Assembly: GCA_049997955.1 (NCBI GenBank)
Contig: JAEBDY010000003.1
Span: 62,001-126,000 of the forward strand
DNA from: Umezawaea sp049997955
GTDB taxonomy: Bacteria; Actinomycetota; Actinomycetes; Mycobacteriales; Pseudonocardiaceae
Direction: 5' to 3'
Length of the DNA stretch: 64,000 nucleotides
Shown here in pieces: positions 35,176 to 44,813 of the stretch. A model generated the notes under the pieces. It saw only the letters and a list, made by a program, of their open reading frames with translations. It did no database searches and was not told the origin of the DNA. Made by a program: the position numbers and the translations under genes. Numbering within the stretch: position 1 is the stretch's first letter; each line of letters begins with the position of its first letter.

Positions 35176-36374
35176 GCACGACGACCGCACCGCCGCGGGC
35201 GCGTTCCCGACTGCTCGGCCGCGACGTGCTCCGACTCGGCACGACCGGGCTCCGCGCACGTCCCACGCGCGCGATCCTCTCCGCGCTCGGCATCGCGCTC
35301 GGCATCGCCGCGATGATCGCCGTCGTCGGGATCTCGGCGTCGAGCCAGGCGCGGCTGAACGACGAGCTCGACCGGCTCGGCACCAACCTCCTGACGGCCA
35401 CGGCGGGCAAGAGCCTGCTGGGGCAGAGCACGACCCTGCCTCCCGACACGGTCGGCAAGGTCGGCAGGATCGAGGGCGTCGAGTCGGTGAGCGGCACCGC
35501 CGTGCTGTCCGCCCCGGTGTTCCGGAGCCCGCTGTCGGATCCCGACGCGACGGGCGGGATCACGACCACGGTCGCGGACGAGTCGCTCCTGCGCGTCGTG
35601 TCGGGAAGTGTGCGGTCCGGCGCCTGGCTGAACCCCGCGACCTCCGACTTCCCGGCCGTCGTGCTCGGGCAGGCCGCCGCCGACCGCCTCGGCGTGGTCT
35701 CGCCGGGAACGCAGATCTGGTTGGGCGGCACGTACTTCACGGTCGTCGGCGTCCTCGACCCGGTCGCCCTCGCGCCGGACCTCGACCGCGCGGCCCTCAT
35801 CGGCGCACCCGTGGCGACGCGGCTGTTCGGCTTCGACGGAAGCCCGACGACCGTCTACGAGCGGTCGGCCGACGCGGCGGTGGACCGGGTCCGCTCGCTC
35901 CTCGGCCCGACCGTCTCACCGCGGTCGCCGAGCGACGTCGAGGTCTCGCGGCCGTCCGACGCGCTCGCCGCCCGCAACGCCGCCAACCAGGCCTTCACCG
36001 GTCTCCTGGTCGGGCTCGGGTCGATCGCGCTCCTCGTCGGCGGGATCGGCGTGGCGAACACGATGGTCATCTCGGTGCTCGAACGGCGGCGCGAGATCGG
36101 GTTGCGCCGGGCGCTCGGCGCGACGAGGTGGCACGTCCTCGCGCAGTTCCTCGGCGAAGCCCTCCTGCTGTCCGCGCTCGGCGGCGTGTTCGGGTCCGGG
36201 CTCGGCGCGGCCGTGACGGGGGTGATGGCCCTCGTCAACGACTGGCCGTTCGCCTTGCCCCCGGTGACCATCGCCGCCGCCGTCGGGGCGACGCTCGTGA
36301 TCGGCGCGGTAGCGGGGTTCTACCCCGCGGTCCGGGCCGCGAGAACTCCGCCGACCGCGGCCCTGGGATCGTGA
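35172..36374 (+). CDS. MacB/FtsX-like ABC permease
   Basis: A protein of 400 aa. TM1 near residues 35-60 (ILSALGIALGIAAMIAVVGI) is followed by a large extracytoplasmic MacB periplasmic-core domain (about 60-270) and three TM helices in the FtsX domain (about 275-395), which includes SVLERRREIGLRRALGATRW. It is a mechanotransmission-type permease. GTG 35172 overlaps the ATPase stop. It is the last gene of the operon and convergent with the CE7 esterase 95 bp away. Confidence 0.9.
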
Positions 36375-36469
36375 AACCCCCTTCCGGCAACAGTTTTCGG
36401 CACAGGGGAGTGCGAATGCCGAGTGGGAGGCGGTTGACCGTCGGGATCCGGGTGGGCCGGACCGCCGCG

Positions 36470-37447
36470 TCACGGGGCGAAGCGCTCGTGGAGCCAGGCC
36501 AGTTGGTGGGCGTTGTGGTGGGCTTCGCCGCCCTCGTGGTGGTTGAACGGGTACACGTCGATGGTCTTGTCCTCGGAGCCCAGGGCGTTGAAGGCGGCGA
36601 ACACGCCTGACGGCGGGCAGATGGTGTCGCGCAGGCCGGTGGCGAACAGGGCCGGGGCGGTGGTGCGGGGGGCGAAGTTGGCGGCGTCGAAGTAGGAGAG
36701 GGCGTTGAGGACCGCGGTGGTCGAGTTCCGGTGCACCGCCAGGTACTGCACGACCTCGGCGTAGGGGTGGGCGTCGGTGATGGCGATGTTGCGCTCGACG
36801 TGGCACAGCAACGGGGAGCTGGCCAGCAGGGCGGTCACCCCGGGGTTCAGCCCGGCCGCCGCGATGGCCAGTCCGCCGCCCTGGCTGTTGCCCACCGCGG
36901 CGATGCGGGTGTCGTCCACGTCGGGGAGCGCCGCGACGGCGTCGACCGCGCGGGCCGCGTCGGTGAGCAGGCGGCGCAGGTAGGCCGTGCCGGGGTTGGT
37001 GATGCCGCGGGTGAGGAAGCCGGGGGCCGACGGGCCCGAGCCGGTCGGGTCCGGGGTGTCGCCGCCGCTGCCGTACTGGCTGCCCTGGCCGCGGGTGTCC
37101 ATCAACAGGTGGGCGTAACCCGCCGCCGGCCAGAGGAGGCGTTCGATCGGCAGGCCCCTGCCCCGGCCGTAGCCGGTGTACTCGACCACCGCGGGCAAGG
37201 GGTGGCCGCCGGTGCCCGCGGGCCTGGAGTACCAGGCTCGGACGGGATGGCCCGCGAATCCGGTGAACGTCACGTCCCACGTGTCGATCAGGGACAGGCC
37301 CGTGGTCGTCGGGGTCTTCTCCACCAACGGGTCGCGCGCGGCCGCCTCGGCGAGGGTCGTGGTCCAGAAGTGGTCGAAGTCCGGGAGTTTCCTGATGGTG
37401 GGGCGGTAGGTCTCCAGTTCTGCCCGAGGTAGGTCGAAGAGTGCCAA
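36470..37447 (-). CDS. CE7-family acetyl esterase (acetylxylan esterase/cephalosporin-C deacetylase type)
   Basis: A protein of 325 aa from TTG 37447, chosen for the GAAAGGA upstream and the usual CE7 N-terminus MALFDLPRAELETYRP (TTG as Met). The alpha/beta-hydrolase carries the nucleophile Ser in GNSQGGG, Asp in LRDTICPPSGVFAAFN and His in FNHHEGG. CE7 enzymes remove acetyl groups from xylo-oligosaccharides in the cytoplasm, and there is no signal peptide. It is co-transcribed with the LacI gene 11 bp upstream. Confidence 0.9.
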   Translation of the reverse strand: MALFDLPRAELETYRPTIRKLPDFDHFWTTTLAEAAARDPLVEKTPTTTGLSLIDTWDVTFTGFAGHPVRAWYSRPAGTGGHPLPAVVEYTGYGRGRGLPIERLLWPAAGYAHLLMDTRGQGSQYGSGGDTPDPTGSGPSAPGFLTRGITNPGTAYLRRLLTDAARAVDAVAALPDVDDTRIAAVGNSQGGGLAIAAAGLNPGVTALLASSPLLCHVERNIAITDAHPYAEVVQYLAVHRNSTTAVLNALSYFDAANFAPRTTAPALFATGLRDTICPPSGVFAAFNALGSEDKTIDVYPFNHHEGGEAHHNAHQLAWLHERFAP

Positions 37448-37458
37448 GTCGCGTCCTT

Positions 37459-38511
37459 TCAGGAGGGTGGCGGAGAGGTGCTCTCGCGGACGATCAGCTC
37501 GGTGGCCAGGTCGATCCGCTCGTTGCGGGGGCGTTCTCCCCTGGCCAGGGTGAAGACCATCTCCGCGGCGGTGGTCGCCATCTCGCGCAGCGGTTGGCGC
37601 ACGGTGGTCAGCGGGGGGCCGATCCACTCGGTGACGTCGAGGTCGTCGTAACCGACGATGGACAGGTCGCCGGGGATCGCGAGACCCAGTTCGCGGGCCG
37701 CCCGCATGACGCCCAGCGCCTGGAAGTCGGAGCCCGCGAAGATCGCGGTGGGGCGGTCGTCGCGGGACAGCAGGGCCAGGCCGTGGTGGTAACCGCCGTG
37801 CACGTAGAAGTCGCCGTGGCGCACCAGGTCGGGGTCGGTGGGGATGCCCGCCTCGTCCAGGGCGCTGCGGTAGCCGTCGACCCGTGCCCGGCTGCACATC
37901 ATGGTCGTGGGGCCGGAGATGACGGCGATCCGCTTGTGCCCCAACGCGATCAGGTGGCGGGTGGCGGCCAGGCCGCCCGACCAGTTGGCCGAGCCGACCG
38001 TGGGGACGCCCGGCTGCGGCTCGCCCGCGGTGTCCAGCACCACGAACGGGATGTTGCGGGTGGTGAGCTGGTTCCGCTGCTCCTCGTCCAGGCCTGCCAG
38101 GACCAGGATCACGCCCAGCGGGCGCCTGGTCAGCAGGTCGTCGAACCACTCGCGGCGCGGGCGGTGCTCGCCGCCCAACTCGGAGAGCACCACGGCCGCG
38201 CGTTCGCTGGCGGCCGCCCGTTCCACGCCGCGGATGATCTCCGTAGCCCACGCGGAGTGCATCTCGTGGAACACCAGGTCGATGAGGGCCGGGCGGGACG
38301 ACTCGCGGGACCGGCGACGGCGGTAGCGCCGTTGTTCGATGACGCTCTCGACGCGGGCCCTCGTTTCCGCGGCGACGTCGGGTCTTCCGTTGAGGACCTT
38401 CGAGACGGTGGGGATCGACACGCCCGCCTCGGCGGCGATGGACGCGATGGACGCGGGCGGTGGGCTGTCGGCGTCCGGAGGGCCTGCGCCTGTTCCGAGT
38501 GGAGTGCTCAT
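37459..38511 (-). CDS. LacI-family repressor of the xylan locus
   Basis: A protein of 350 aa. The HTH at about residues 20-65 (SIASIAAEAGVSIPTVSKVL, then NGRPDVAAETRARVE) is typical LacI. The periplasmic-binding-like sugar domain follows, with DDLDVTEWIGPPLTTVRQP. It is divergent from the GH3 - ABC - GH39 - GH42 operon and precedes the CE7 gene. It probably represses both sides until xylose or xylo-oligosaccharides bind. An N-terminal Pro/Ala extension of about 18 aa precedes the HTH. ATG 38511 follows AAGGGG. Confidence 0.92.
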   Translation of the reverse strand: MSTPLGTGAGPPDADSPPPASIASIAAEAGVSIPTVSKVLNGRPDVAAETRARVESVIEQRRYRRRRSRESSRPALIDLVFHEMHSAWATEIIRGVERAAASERAAVVLSELGGEHRPRREWFDDLLTRRPLGVILVLAGLDEEQRNQLTTRNIPFVVLDTAGEPQPGVPTVGSANWSGGLAATRHLIALGHKRIAVISGPTTMMCSRARVDGYRSALDEAGIPTDPDLVRHGDFYVHGGYHHGLALLSRDDRPTAIFAGSDFQALGVMRAARELGLAIPGDLSIVGYDDLDVTEWIGPPLTTVRQPLREMATTAAEMVFTLARGERPRNERIDLATELIVRESTSPPPS

Positions 38512-38572
38512 GGTGACCCCTTGTCCTGCATCGATGGTTGCACCGGGTGTCGACCTAAAGTTTCGGTGCTGG

Positions 38573-38588
38573 AGCGTAAACGTTAAAG
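38573..38588. promoter_or_regulatory. LacI-type operator candidate near the repressor
   Basis: AGCGTAAACGTTAAAG has the central AACGTT with flanking T/A, as in many LacI-family operators. It lies 62 bp upstream of the LacI start codon, placed for autoregulation. Confidence 0.45.
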
Positions 38589-38597
38589 CGGCGTGAT

Positions 38598-38618
38598 GCC
38601 AGTGATCATTTCACTGGC
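38598..38618. repeat. 8-bp inverted repeat in the divergent control region
   Basis: GCCAGTGA (38598-38605) and TCACTGGC (38611-38618) flank TCATT. It could be an activator or repressor site; its user is unknown. Confidence 0.4.
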
Positions 38619-38693
38619 GGCCGGGTCACATATATGAACAGAGCTGCGCGGATGGTCATTCGGGACCTGATTGCGCTAAATGCTCATGAACTG

Positions 38694-38722
38694 TTGACGC
38701 TCTCGGTTGATGCCCCTACGGT
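38694..38722 (+). promoter_or_regulatory. Promoter of the GH3/ABC xylan operon
   Basis: TTGACG (38694-38699), 17 nt, TACGGT (38717-38722) is a good housekeeping-sigma promoter. The predicted start near 38729 lies just before the inverted repeat at 38736-38766, which fits repression by blocking transcription. Confidence 0.55.
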
Positions 38723-38735
38723 CTCCTCACCGGAT

Positions 38736-38766
38736 CGAAGTATCGGAGTTGATCTCGATACTTTCG
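38736..38766. promoter_or_regulatory. Inverted-repeat operator candidate downstream of the promoter
   Basis: CGAAGTATCG and CGATACTTTCG face each other across 10 nt, with exact arms AGTATCG/CGATACT. It lies about 8-38 bp past the predicted transcription start and 36 bp before the GH3 start. It is the likely main operator of the LacI regulator or of a second sugar regulator. Confidence 0.5.
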
Positions 38767-38802
38767 AGCTTTCACGATGACGTGATCGGAGGTGCCTGGT
38801 CG

Positions 38803-41172
38803 ATGACGGACAGGACGGCCGGGGGCGCCGACGGCGAGATCCCCGCGTGGCAGGACGTTCACCGGCCCGCCGCGCTGCGGGTCGACGCGCTCGTCGCCGC
38901 CATGACGCTGGAGGAGAAGCTCGCCCAGCTCGTCGGGGTGTGGGTCGGGGCCGACCCCTCCGGCGGCGAGGTCGCTCCCCACCAGTCGGACATGACCGGC
39001 GAACCCCCGGTGTGGCGGGACGTCATCGCCTCCGGGCTCGGTCAGCTCACCCGCCCCTTCGGCACCCGACCGGTGGCGCCCGCCGCGGGGGCCCGGTCGC
39101 TGGCCGTCTCGCAGGCGCAGGTCGTGGCGGCGAACCGGTTCGGGATTCCGGCTCTGGTGCACGAGGAGTGCCTGACCGGGTTCGCGGCCTGGCGGGCGAC
39201 GGCCTACCCCGCGCCGCTGTCCTGGGGCGCCTCCTTCGACCCCGACCTGGTGGCGGAGATGGCCGGGCTGATCGGCGACTCGATGCGCGCGGCCGGTGTG
39301 CACCAGGGGTTGGCGCCGGTCCTGGACGTCACGCGCGACTACCGCTGGGGGCGCACCGAGGAGACGATCGGCGAGGACCCGTACCTCGTCGGCACGGTCG
39401 GCACGGCGTACGTGCGAGGCCTGGAGGAGGCCGGGATCGTCGCCACGCTCAAGCACTTCGCGGGGTACTCGGCGTCGCGCGCCGGACGCAACCTCGCGCC
39501 CGTCGCCCTCGGCGCGCGGGAACTCGCCGACGTCGTGCTGCCGCCGTTCGAGATGGCCGTCCGCGACGGTCGCGTCCGGTCGGTCATGAACTCCTACAGC
39601 GAGATCGACGGCGTTCCCGTCGCGGCGGACGGGACCCTGCTCACCGGGCTGCTGCGGGACACCTGGGGTTTCGACGGCACGGTGGTGGCCGACTACTTCG
39701 CGGTCAAGTTCCTCCAGACGCTGCACGGGGTCGCCGCCGACGAGGAGCAGGCGGCCGGGCTCGCGCTGGCCGCGGGCATCGACGTCGAGCTGCCCACGGT
39801 GCGGTGCTTCGGCGAACCGCTGCGGCGGGCCGTCGAACGCGGTGACGTGGACGAGGCGCTGGTCGACCGGGCGCTGCGCCGCGTGCTCGCGCAGAAGGTC
39901 CACCTCGGTCTGCTGGACCCGGACTGGTCGGCGCTGCCGGAAGGGGCCGACGAGCTGGAGCTGGACACGCCGCGGTCCCGCGAGGTCGCGCTGCGGTTGG
40001 CCCGGGAGTCCGTTGTCCTGCTGGCGAACCCCGTGGACGTGCTGCCGTTGCGCGCGGGGGCGAAGGTGGCGGTCGTCGGGCCGCTCGCCGACGACCCCAT
40101 GGCGATGCTCGGCTGCTACTCGTTCCCCGCGCACATCGGCGTGCACCACCCGGAGGTCGGGCTCGGGGTGGAGATCCCGACCGTGCTTTCGGCGCTGCGC
40201 GAGGCGCTCGGCTCCGAGGCGGTCACGCACGCGCGCGGTTGCGAGGTCAGGTCAGCCCGGACGGACGACGAGGGCTTCGCCGAGGCCGTCACGGTGGCGC
40301 GGGAGGCGGACGTCTGCGTCGTGGCCGTCGGCGACCTGGCCGGGCTGTTCGGCGGCGGCACGTCTGGCGAGGGGTGCGACGCGACCGACCTCGTCCTCCC
40401 CGGCGCGCAGGGCGACCTCGTGCGGGCGGTCGCGGCCGCCGGGACACCGGTGGTGCTGCTGCTGATCACCGGCAGGCCGTACGCGATCGGCGACCTGGCG
40501 GGCGAGGTCGCGGCGGTCGTGCAGACCTTCTTCCCCGGACAGCTCGGCGGGCGGGCCATCGCCGACGTCCTCACCGGCGTGGTCGCGCCCTCCGGCAGGC
40601 TCCCCGTCGGCATCCCGGCCGACCCCTCCGGGCAGCCGGGGACGTACCTGTCCGCCCCGCTCGGCCTGCGCACCCGTGTGTCCACAGTGGATCCCACCCC
40701 GGCGTTCCCCTTCGGCCACGGGCTGGGCTACGGGGCGTTCACGTGGTCGCGGCCGCTGGTGTCCGACACCGCGTGGCGGACGGACGGCGACGTGGAGGTC
40801 GAACTCCTCGTGCGCAATCCCGGCGAACGGGCGGGAACCGACGTCGTGCAGCTCTACCTGCACGACCCCGTCGCGCAGGTCACCCGGCCCGTCGTGCGGC
40901 TCGTCGGCTACGCCAGGGTGCCGTTGGCGGCGGGGGAGGAGGCGCGGGTCGTGTTCCGCGTCCCGGCGGACGTCACGTCCTTCACCGGCCGGGACGGGCG
41001 GCGCGTCGTCGAGCCCGGCGCGGTGCAGCTGCGGGTGTCCAGGTCCAGCGCCGACGTGCACGCCGCGGTGGACCTGGTCCTCACCGGGCCGCTGCGCGAG
41101 GTCGACCACACCCGGAACTGGACCACCACAGCGGTCGTGACCGCGGTCGAGCAGGAGGTCGTGGGCGCATGA
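38803..41172 (+). CDS. GH3 glycosidase (beta-xylosidase/beta-glucosidase)
   Basis: A protein of 789 aa from ATG 38803, preceded by GGAGGTG. The (beta/alpha)8 domain contains the substrate loop KHFAGYSASRAGRN, and the nucleophile Asp lies in GTVVADYFAVKFLQ. An alpha/beta sandwich domain (about 430-640, VVAVGDLAGLFGGGTSGEGC) and a C-terminal FnIII-like domain (about 680-770) follow. No signal peptide was seen, so it would act in the cytoplasm on imported oligosaccharides. The HQGLAPVLDVTRDYRWGRTE region matches xylosidase-type GH3 enzymes. It overlaps the first permease by 4 bp. Confidence 0.92.
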   Translation: MTDRTAGGADGEIPAWQDVHRPAALRVDALVAAMTLEEKLAQLVGVWVGADPSGGEVAPHQSDMTGEPPVWRDVIASGLGQLTRPFGTRPVAPAAGARSLAVSQAQVVAANRFGIPALVHEECLTGFAAWRATAYPAPLSWGASFDPDLVAEMAGLIGDSMRAAGVHQGLAPVLDVTRDYRWGRTEETIGEDPYLVGTVGTAYVRGLEEAGIVATLKHFAGYSASRAGRNLAPVALGARELADVVLPPFEMAVRDGRVRSVMNSYSEIDGVPVAADGTLLTGLLRDTWGFDGTVVADYFAVKFLQTLHGVAADEEQAAGLALAAGIDVELPTVRCFGEPLRRAVERGDVDEALVDRALRRVLAQKVHLGLLDPDWSALPEGADELELDTPRSREVALRLARESVVLLANPVDVLPLRAGAKVAVVGPLADDPMAMLGCYSFPAHIGVHHPEVGLGVEIPTVLSALREALGSEAVTHARGCEVRSARTDDEGFAEAVTVAREADVCVVAVGDLAGLFGGGTSGEGCDATDLVLPGAQGDLVRAVAAAGTPVVLLLITGRPYAIGDLAGEVAAVVQTFFPGQLGGRAIADVLTGVVAPSGRLPVGIPADPSGQPGTYLSAPLGLRTRVSTVDPTPAFPFGHGLGYGAFTWSRPLVSDTAWRTDGDVEVELLVRNPGERAGTDVVQLYLHDPVAQVTRPVVRLVGYARVPLAAGEEARVVFRVPADVTSFTGRDGRRVVEPGAVQLRVSRSSADVHAAVDLVLTGPLREVDHTRNWTTTAVVTAVEQEVVGA

Positions 41173-42149
41173 GCGTCGACACGAAGCGCCCCGCGGTCCA
41201 ACCCCCGCCATTACCCTCCCCCAAGAGGGCGAGGCGGACGCGGGCGGGCCGCACCTGGCGCCAAGCGCTGCGGCGCGACTGGCAGCTCTACTCGCTCGCC
41301 CTGGTGCCGCTGCTGTTCTTCCTCGTCTTCCGCTACCTGCCGATGCTCGGCAACGTCATCGCGTTCCGCCGCTTCGTCCCCGGCGGGAGCCTGTTCGGCG
41401 AGGCGTGGGTCGGACTGCGGTACGTCAAGATCTTCCTCAACGACCCCACGTTCTGGCAGGTGTTCGGCAACACGTTCATCCTCGGCGCGCTGACCCTGCT
41501 GTTCTGCTTCCCGCTGCCGATCGTGCTCGCCCTGCTGCTCAACGAGGTCCGCACCCGCCTGTTCAAGCAGTTCGTCCAGACGGTGTCCTACCTGCCGCAC
41601 TTCCTGTCGCTGGTGATCGTGGCCGGGATGGTGCTGCAGCTGACCTCGGTCGAGGGCACCGTCAACCAGGTCATCGGGGCGTTCGGCGGCGCGCCCATCG
41701 CGTTCATGCAGGGACCGGAGTGGTTCCGCACGATCTACGTCTCCTCCGAGGTGTGGCAGACCGTCGGGTGGGGCACGATCCTCTACCTGGCCTCGCTGAC
41801 GACCATCGACGACCAGCTCTACGAGGCGGCCAGGATCGACGGCGCCAACCGGTGGCAGCAGACCTGGCACATCACCCTGCCGGGCATCCGGCCGACGATG
41901 GTGACGCTGCTGATCCTCAACATCGGCACGTTCATGGCGGTGGGCTTCGAGAAGATCCTGCTGCTGTACAACCCGCTGACCTACCCGACGGCGGACGTGA
42001 TCTCGACCTACCTGTACCGGGTCGGCCTCGTGTCGAACAACTTCAGCTACGCCGCCGCGATCGGGCTCTTCGAGTCGATCATCGGCTTGACGCTGGTCCT
42101 GTCCGCCAACGCGATCTCGCGCCGCACACTGGGGACGAGCCTGTGGTGA
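41169..42149 (+). CDS. ABC sugar permease, LplB/YteP type
   Basis: A protein of 326 aa with six TM helices. The inner-membrane coupling loop EAARIDGANRWQQTWHITLP carries the EAA motif. A Pro/Arg-rich N-terminal tail precedes TM1 (SLALVPLLFFLVFRYLPMLG). It belongs to the carbohydrate-uptake-1 subtype that handles complex polysaccharide fragments (LplB/YteP), consistent with xylo-oligosaccharide import. No ATPase gene is present in the locus, so a shared MsiK-like ATPase is expected elsewhere. Confidence 0.92.
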   Translation: MSVDTKRPAVQPPPLPSPKRARRTRAGRTWRQALRRDWQLYSLALVPLLFFLVFRYLPMLGNVIAFRRFVPGGSLFGEAWVGLRYVKIFLNDPTFWQVFGNTFILGALTLLFCFPLPIVLALLLNEVRTRLFKQFVQTVSYLPHFLSLVIVAGMVLQLTSVEGTVNQVIGAFGGAPIAFMQGPEWFRTIYVSSEVWQTVGWGTILYLASLTTIDDQLYEAARIDGANRWQQTWHITLPGIRPTMVTLLILNIGTFMAVGFEKILLLYNPLTYPTADVISTYLYRVGLVSNNFSYAAAIGLFESIIGLTLVLSANAISRRTLGTSLW

Positions 42150-43081
42150 CCACCGACCCGGCGGAACTGGCCAAGCGACTGGAGAAACCCGCGGGCGTCC
42201 GCCCCACGCGGATCGGCGACACCAGGGGCTACCGGATCTTCCGCGTGGTGAACGTGGTCGTCCTGCTGGTGATCGTCGCGGTGACGCTGTACCCGTTCGT
42301 CAACATCGTGGCGCAGTCCTTCAGCGACGAGCAGTTTATCCGCACGGGCCAGGTGAACCTGCTGCCGCGCGGGTTCAACCTGAAGACCTACGAGGTCGTC
42401 ATCTCGGACCCGACCTTCTGGAACAGCTACCTCAACACCGTGGTCTACACGGTGACGGCCACGCTGATCTCGCTCGTGCTGACGACCACGTACGCGTACG
42501 TGCTGTCCAAGCACCACCTCAAGGGTCGTGGCCTGCTCGTCGGCATCGCGGTGTTCACCATGTTCTTCAACGGCGGCCTGATCCCGAACTACGTCCTGAT
42601 CTCCGAGCTGGGCATGAAGAACACGCTCTGGGCGGTGGTGCTGCCGAACGCGATCAGCGTGTTCAACCTGCTGGTGATGAAGGCGTTCTTCGAGAGCCTG
42701 CCGAAGGAGCTGGAGGAGGCGGCCACGGTCGACGGCCTCAACACCTACGGCGTCCTGCTGCGGATCGTGCTGCCGCTGTCCAAGGCCGTGATCGCGACGA
42801 TGGTCCTGTTCTACGCGGTGGCCAACTGGAACTCGTGGTTCTCCGCGTTCCTCTACTTCGACCGCGCGGACCTGTTCCCGGTGACGGTGTACCTGCGGAA
42901 CATGGTCGCGGGCGCCACGACCGCGACGTCCATGGGCAGCGAGCAGGGCGACGTCGCGCAGGTCAACGCCAACATCAAGTCGGTGACGATGGTGCTCACC
43001 GTCCTGCCCATCCTCACGGTCTACCCGTTCATCCAACGGTACTTCGTGTCGGGCGTGATGCTCGGCGCGGTCAAGCAGTAG
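42146..43081 (+). CDS. ABC sugar permease, LplC/YtcP type
   Basis: A protein of 311 aa from GTG 42146, overlapping the first permease by 4 bp. It has six TM helices and the EAA loop ELEEAATVDGLNTYGVLLRI. FNGGLIPNYVLISELGMKNT is highly characteristic of YtcP/LplC. It is the second half of the channel for the binding protein encoded next. Confidence 0.92.
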   Translation: MTTDPAELAKRLEKPAGVRPTRIGDTRGYRIFRVVNVVVLLVIVAVTLYPFVNIVAQSFSDEQFIRTGQVNLLPRGFNLKTYEVVISDPTFWNSYLNTVVYTVTATLISLVLTTTYAYVLSKHHLKGRGLLVGIAVFTMFFNGGLIPNYVLISELGMKNTLWAVVLPNAISVFNLLVMKAFFESLPKELEEAATVDGLNTYGVLLRIVLPLSKAVIATMVLFYAVANWNSWFSAFLYFDRADLFPVTVYLRNMVAGATTATSMGSEQGDVAQVNANIKSVTMVLTVLPILTVYPFIQRYFVSGVMLGAVKQ

Positions 43082-43130
43082 GTCGCACTCCGCACGTTGA
43101 CGACGGCGTCACACCCTCGAGGAGAGCAAG

Positions 43131-44756
43131 ATGCGAACGAAGTGGAACCGCTTACTCGCCACCACGGCGGCCGCGGGCCTGGTGGTCGGCCTGGCCGCGT
43201 GCAGCGAGGAGGAGGGCACGTCCACGGGCGTCAACCTGGACGGCAAGAAGGTCGCCGCGATGGCGGAGTACAAGGCGGGCGACCAGTTCAAGGCCACCGA
43301 GCCGGTGGAGTTCCGCGTGCTCTACAGCGACCACCCGAACTACCCGGTGAAGGACGACTGGCTGCTCTGGTCCGAGATCGGCGGGCGCACCAACGTGAAG
43401 GTCAAGCCGACCATCGTGCCGATGAGCGACTACGAGCAGAAGCGGAGCCTGGTCGTCGGCGCGGGCGACGCCCCGGAGATCATCGCCAAGACGTACCCCA
43501 ACCAGGAGGACGCCTTCGTCGCCTCGGGCGCGATCCTCGCGGTGAGCGACTACCTCGACCTGATGCCGAACCTGAAGGCCAAGGTCGAGAAGTGGAAGCT
43601 GCAACCCGAGTTCGACACGCTGCGCCAGGACGACGGCAAGTTCTACCTGCTCCCCGGCGTGCACGAGGAGCCCTGGCAGGACTACACCCTCGCGTTCCGC
43701 ACCGATGAGCTGACCAGGCTGGGTCTGGCCACGCCGAAGACGTGGGACGAGGTGCACACCGTCCTGAAAGCGATCAAGGCCGCGCACCCGGACAGCTACC
43801 CGCTGTCCGACCGGTTCGAGGGCAACAGCATCCTCAACTTCGCCGCCCAGACGTTCGGCACCACCGCGGGCTGGGGCTACGAGCAGTCGCAGTGGAACGA
43901 CAGCACGAAGAAGTTCGAGTACACCGGGTCGACCGCCGAGTACCGGAAGCTGGTCGAGTTCTTCCACAAGCTCGTCGATGAAGGGCTGATGGACCCGGAG
44001 AGCTTCACGCAGAAGGACGAGCCCGCGATCCAGAAGTTCGCCAACGGCAAGTCCTACGCGATCAGCAGCAACGCGCAGACCATCGTCAACGACTACCGCC
44101 CCGCGCTGAAGAACATCCCCGGCGCGACCGTCGCGAAGATCCCGGTCCCCGCCGGGCCCAAGGGCGACGTCCTGCGCGTCAGCAGGCTGGAGAACGGCCT
44201 GATGATCTCCGCGAAGGCCGTGGAGAGCGACAAGTTCGTCTCCATGATGCAGTTCATCGACTGGCTGTGGTACTCCGACGAGGGCGCCGAGTTCGTCAAG
44301 TGGGGCGTGCAGGGCACCACGTACGACAAGGACGCCTCGGGCAAGCGGACCCTGAAGTCCGACATCGGTTTCGGCGGCATGAACCCCGACGCCCCGAAGA
44401 AGCTCCAGAAGGACTTCGGCTTCCAGGGCGGTGTCTTCGCCTACGGCGGCAGCACCGAACTGCTCCAGTCGATGTTCACCGAGGAGGAGGTCGCCTTCCA
44501 GAAGGCCATCTCCGGCAAGAAGAAGCTGCCGCTCGCGCCGCCCGCTCCCTTCAGCGACGACGAGCGCGAGCAGGCCACGCTCTGGGAGACGCCGCTCAAG
44601 GACCTCACCAGGCAGGCGACCCTCCAGTTCATCCTCGGCGACCGCGACCTGTCCACCTGGGACGCCTACGTCAAGGAGCTGGACGGCAAGGGGATGGGCC
44701 AGTACGTGCAGCTGGTGAACAGCGCGCACGAGCGGTACAAGCAGAAAAACGGCTGA
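43131..44756 (+). CDS. Oligosaccharide-binding lipoprotein of the ABC importer
   Basis: A protein of 541 aa. The signal peptide ends in the lipobox LAAC (about residue 24), anchoring the protein outside the membrane. The body is a large type 1 extracellular solute-binding protein of the LipO/YtcQ group, with DEVHTVLKAIKAAHPDSYPL and RKLVEFFHKLVDEGLMDPES. Its length (over 500 aa) fits binding of long oligosaccharides. The start is ATG 43131 after CGAGGAGAG. A GC hairpin follows the stop. Confidence 0.9.
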   Translation: MRTKWNRLLATTAAAGLVVGLAACSEEEGTSTGVNLDGKKVAAMAEYKAGDQFKATEPVEFRVLYSDHPNYPVKDDWLLWSEIGGRTNVKVKPTIVPMSDYEQKRSLVVGAGDAPEIIAKTYPNQEDAFVASGAILAVSDYLDLMPNLKAKVEKWKLQPEFDTLRQDDGKFYLLPGVHEEPWQDYTLAFRTDELTRLGLATPKTWDEVHTVLKAIKAAHPDSYPLSDRFEGNSILNFAAQTFGTTAGWGYEQSQWNDSTKKFEYTGSTAEYRKLVEFFHKLVDEGLMDPESFTQKDEPAIQKFANGKSYAISSNAQTIVNDYRPALKNIPGATVAKIPVPAGPKGDVLRVSRLENGLMISAKAVESDKFVSMMQFIDWLWYSDEGAEFVKWGVQGTTYDKDASGKRTLKSDIGFGGMNPDAPKKLQKDFGFQGGVFAYGGSTELLQSMFTEEEVAFQKAISGKKKLPLAPPAPFSDDEREQATLWETPLKDLTRQATLQFILGDRDLSTWDAYVKELDGKGMGQYVQLVNSAHERYKQKNG

Positions 44757-44761
44757 CCGGC

Positions 44762-44789
44762 GCGGGCCGGCCCACCGCGGTCGGCCCGC
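44762..44789. terminator. Intra-operon hairpin after the binding-protein gene
   Basis: GCGGGCCG (44762-44769) pairs with CGGCCCGC (44782-44789). It lies between the lipoprotein stop and the GH39 start with no T-run. Such hairpins often limit read-through so that the binding protein is made in excess over downstream enzymes. Confidence 0.5.
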
Positions 44790-44813
44790 CCGCACGACCT
44801 GGGGAGCGCCACC

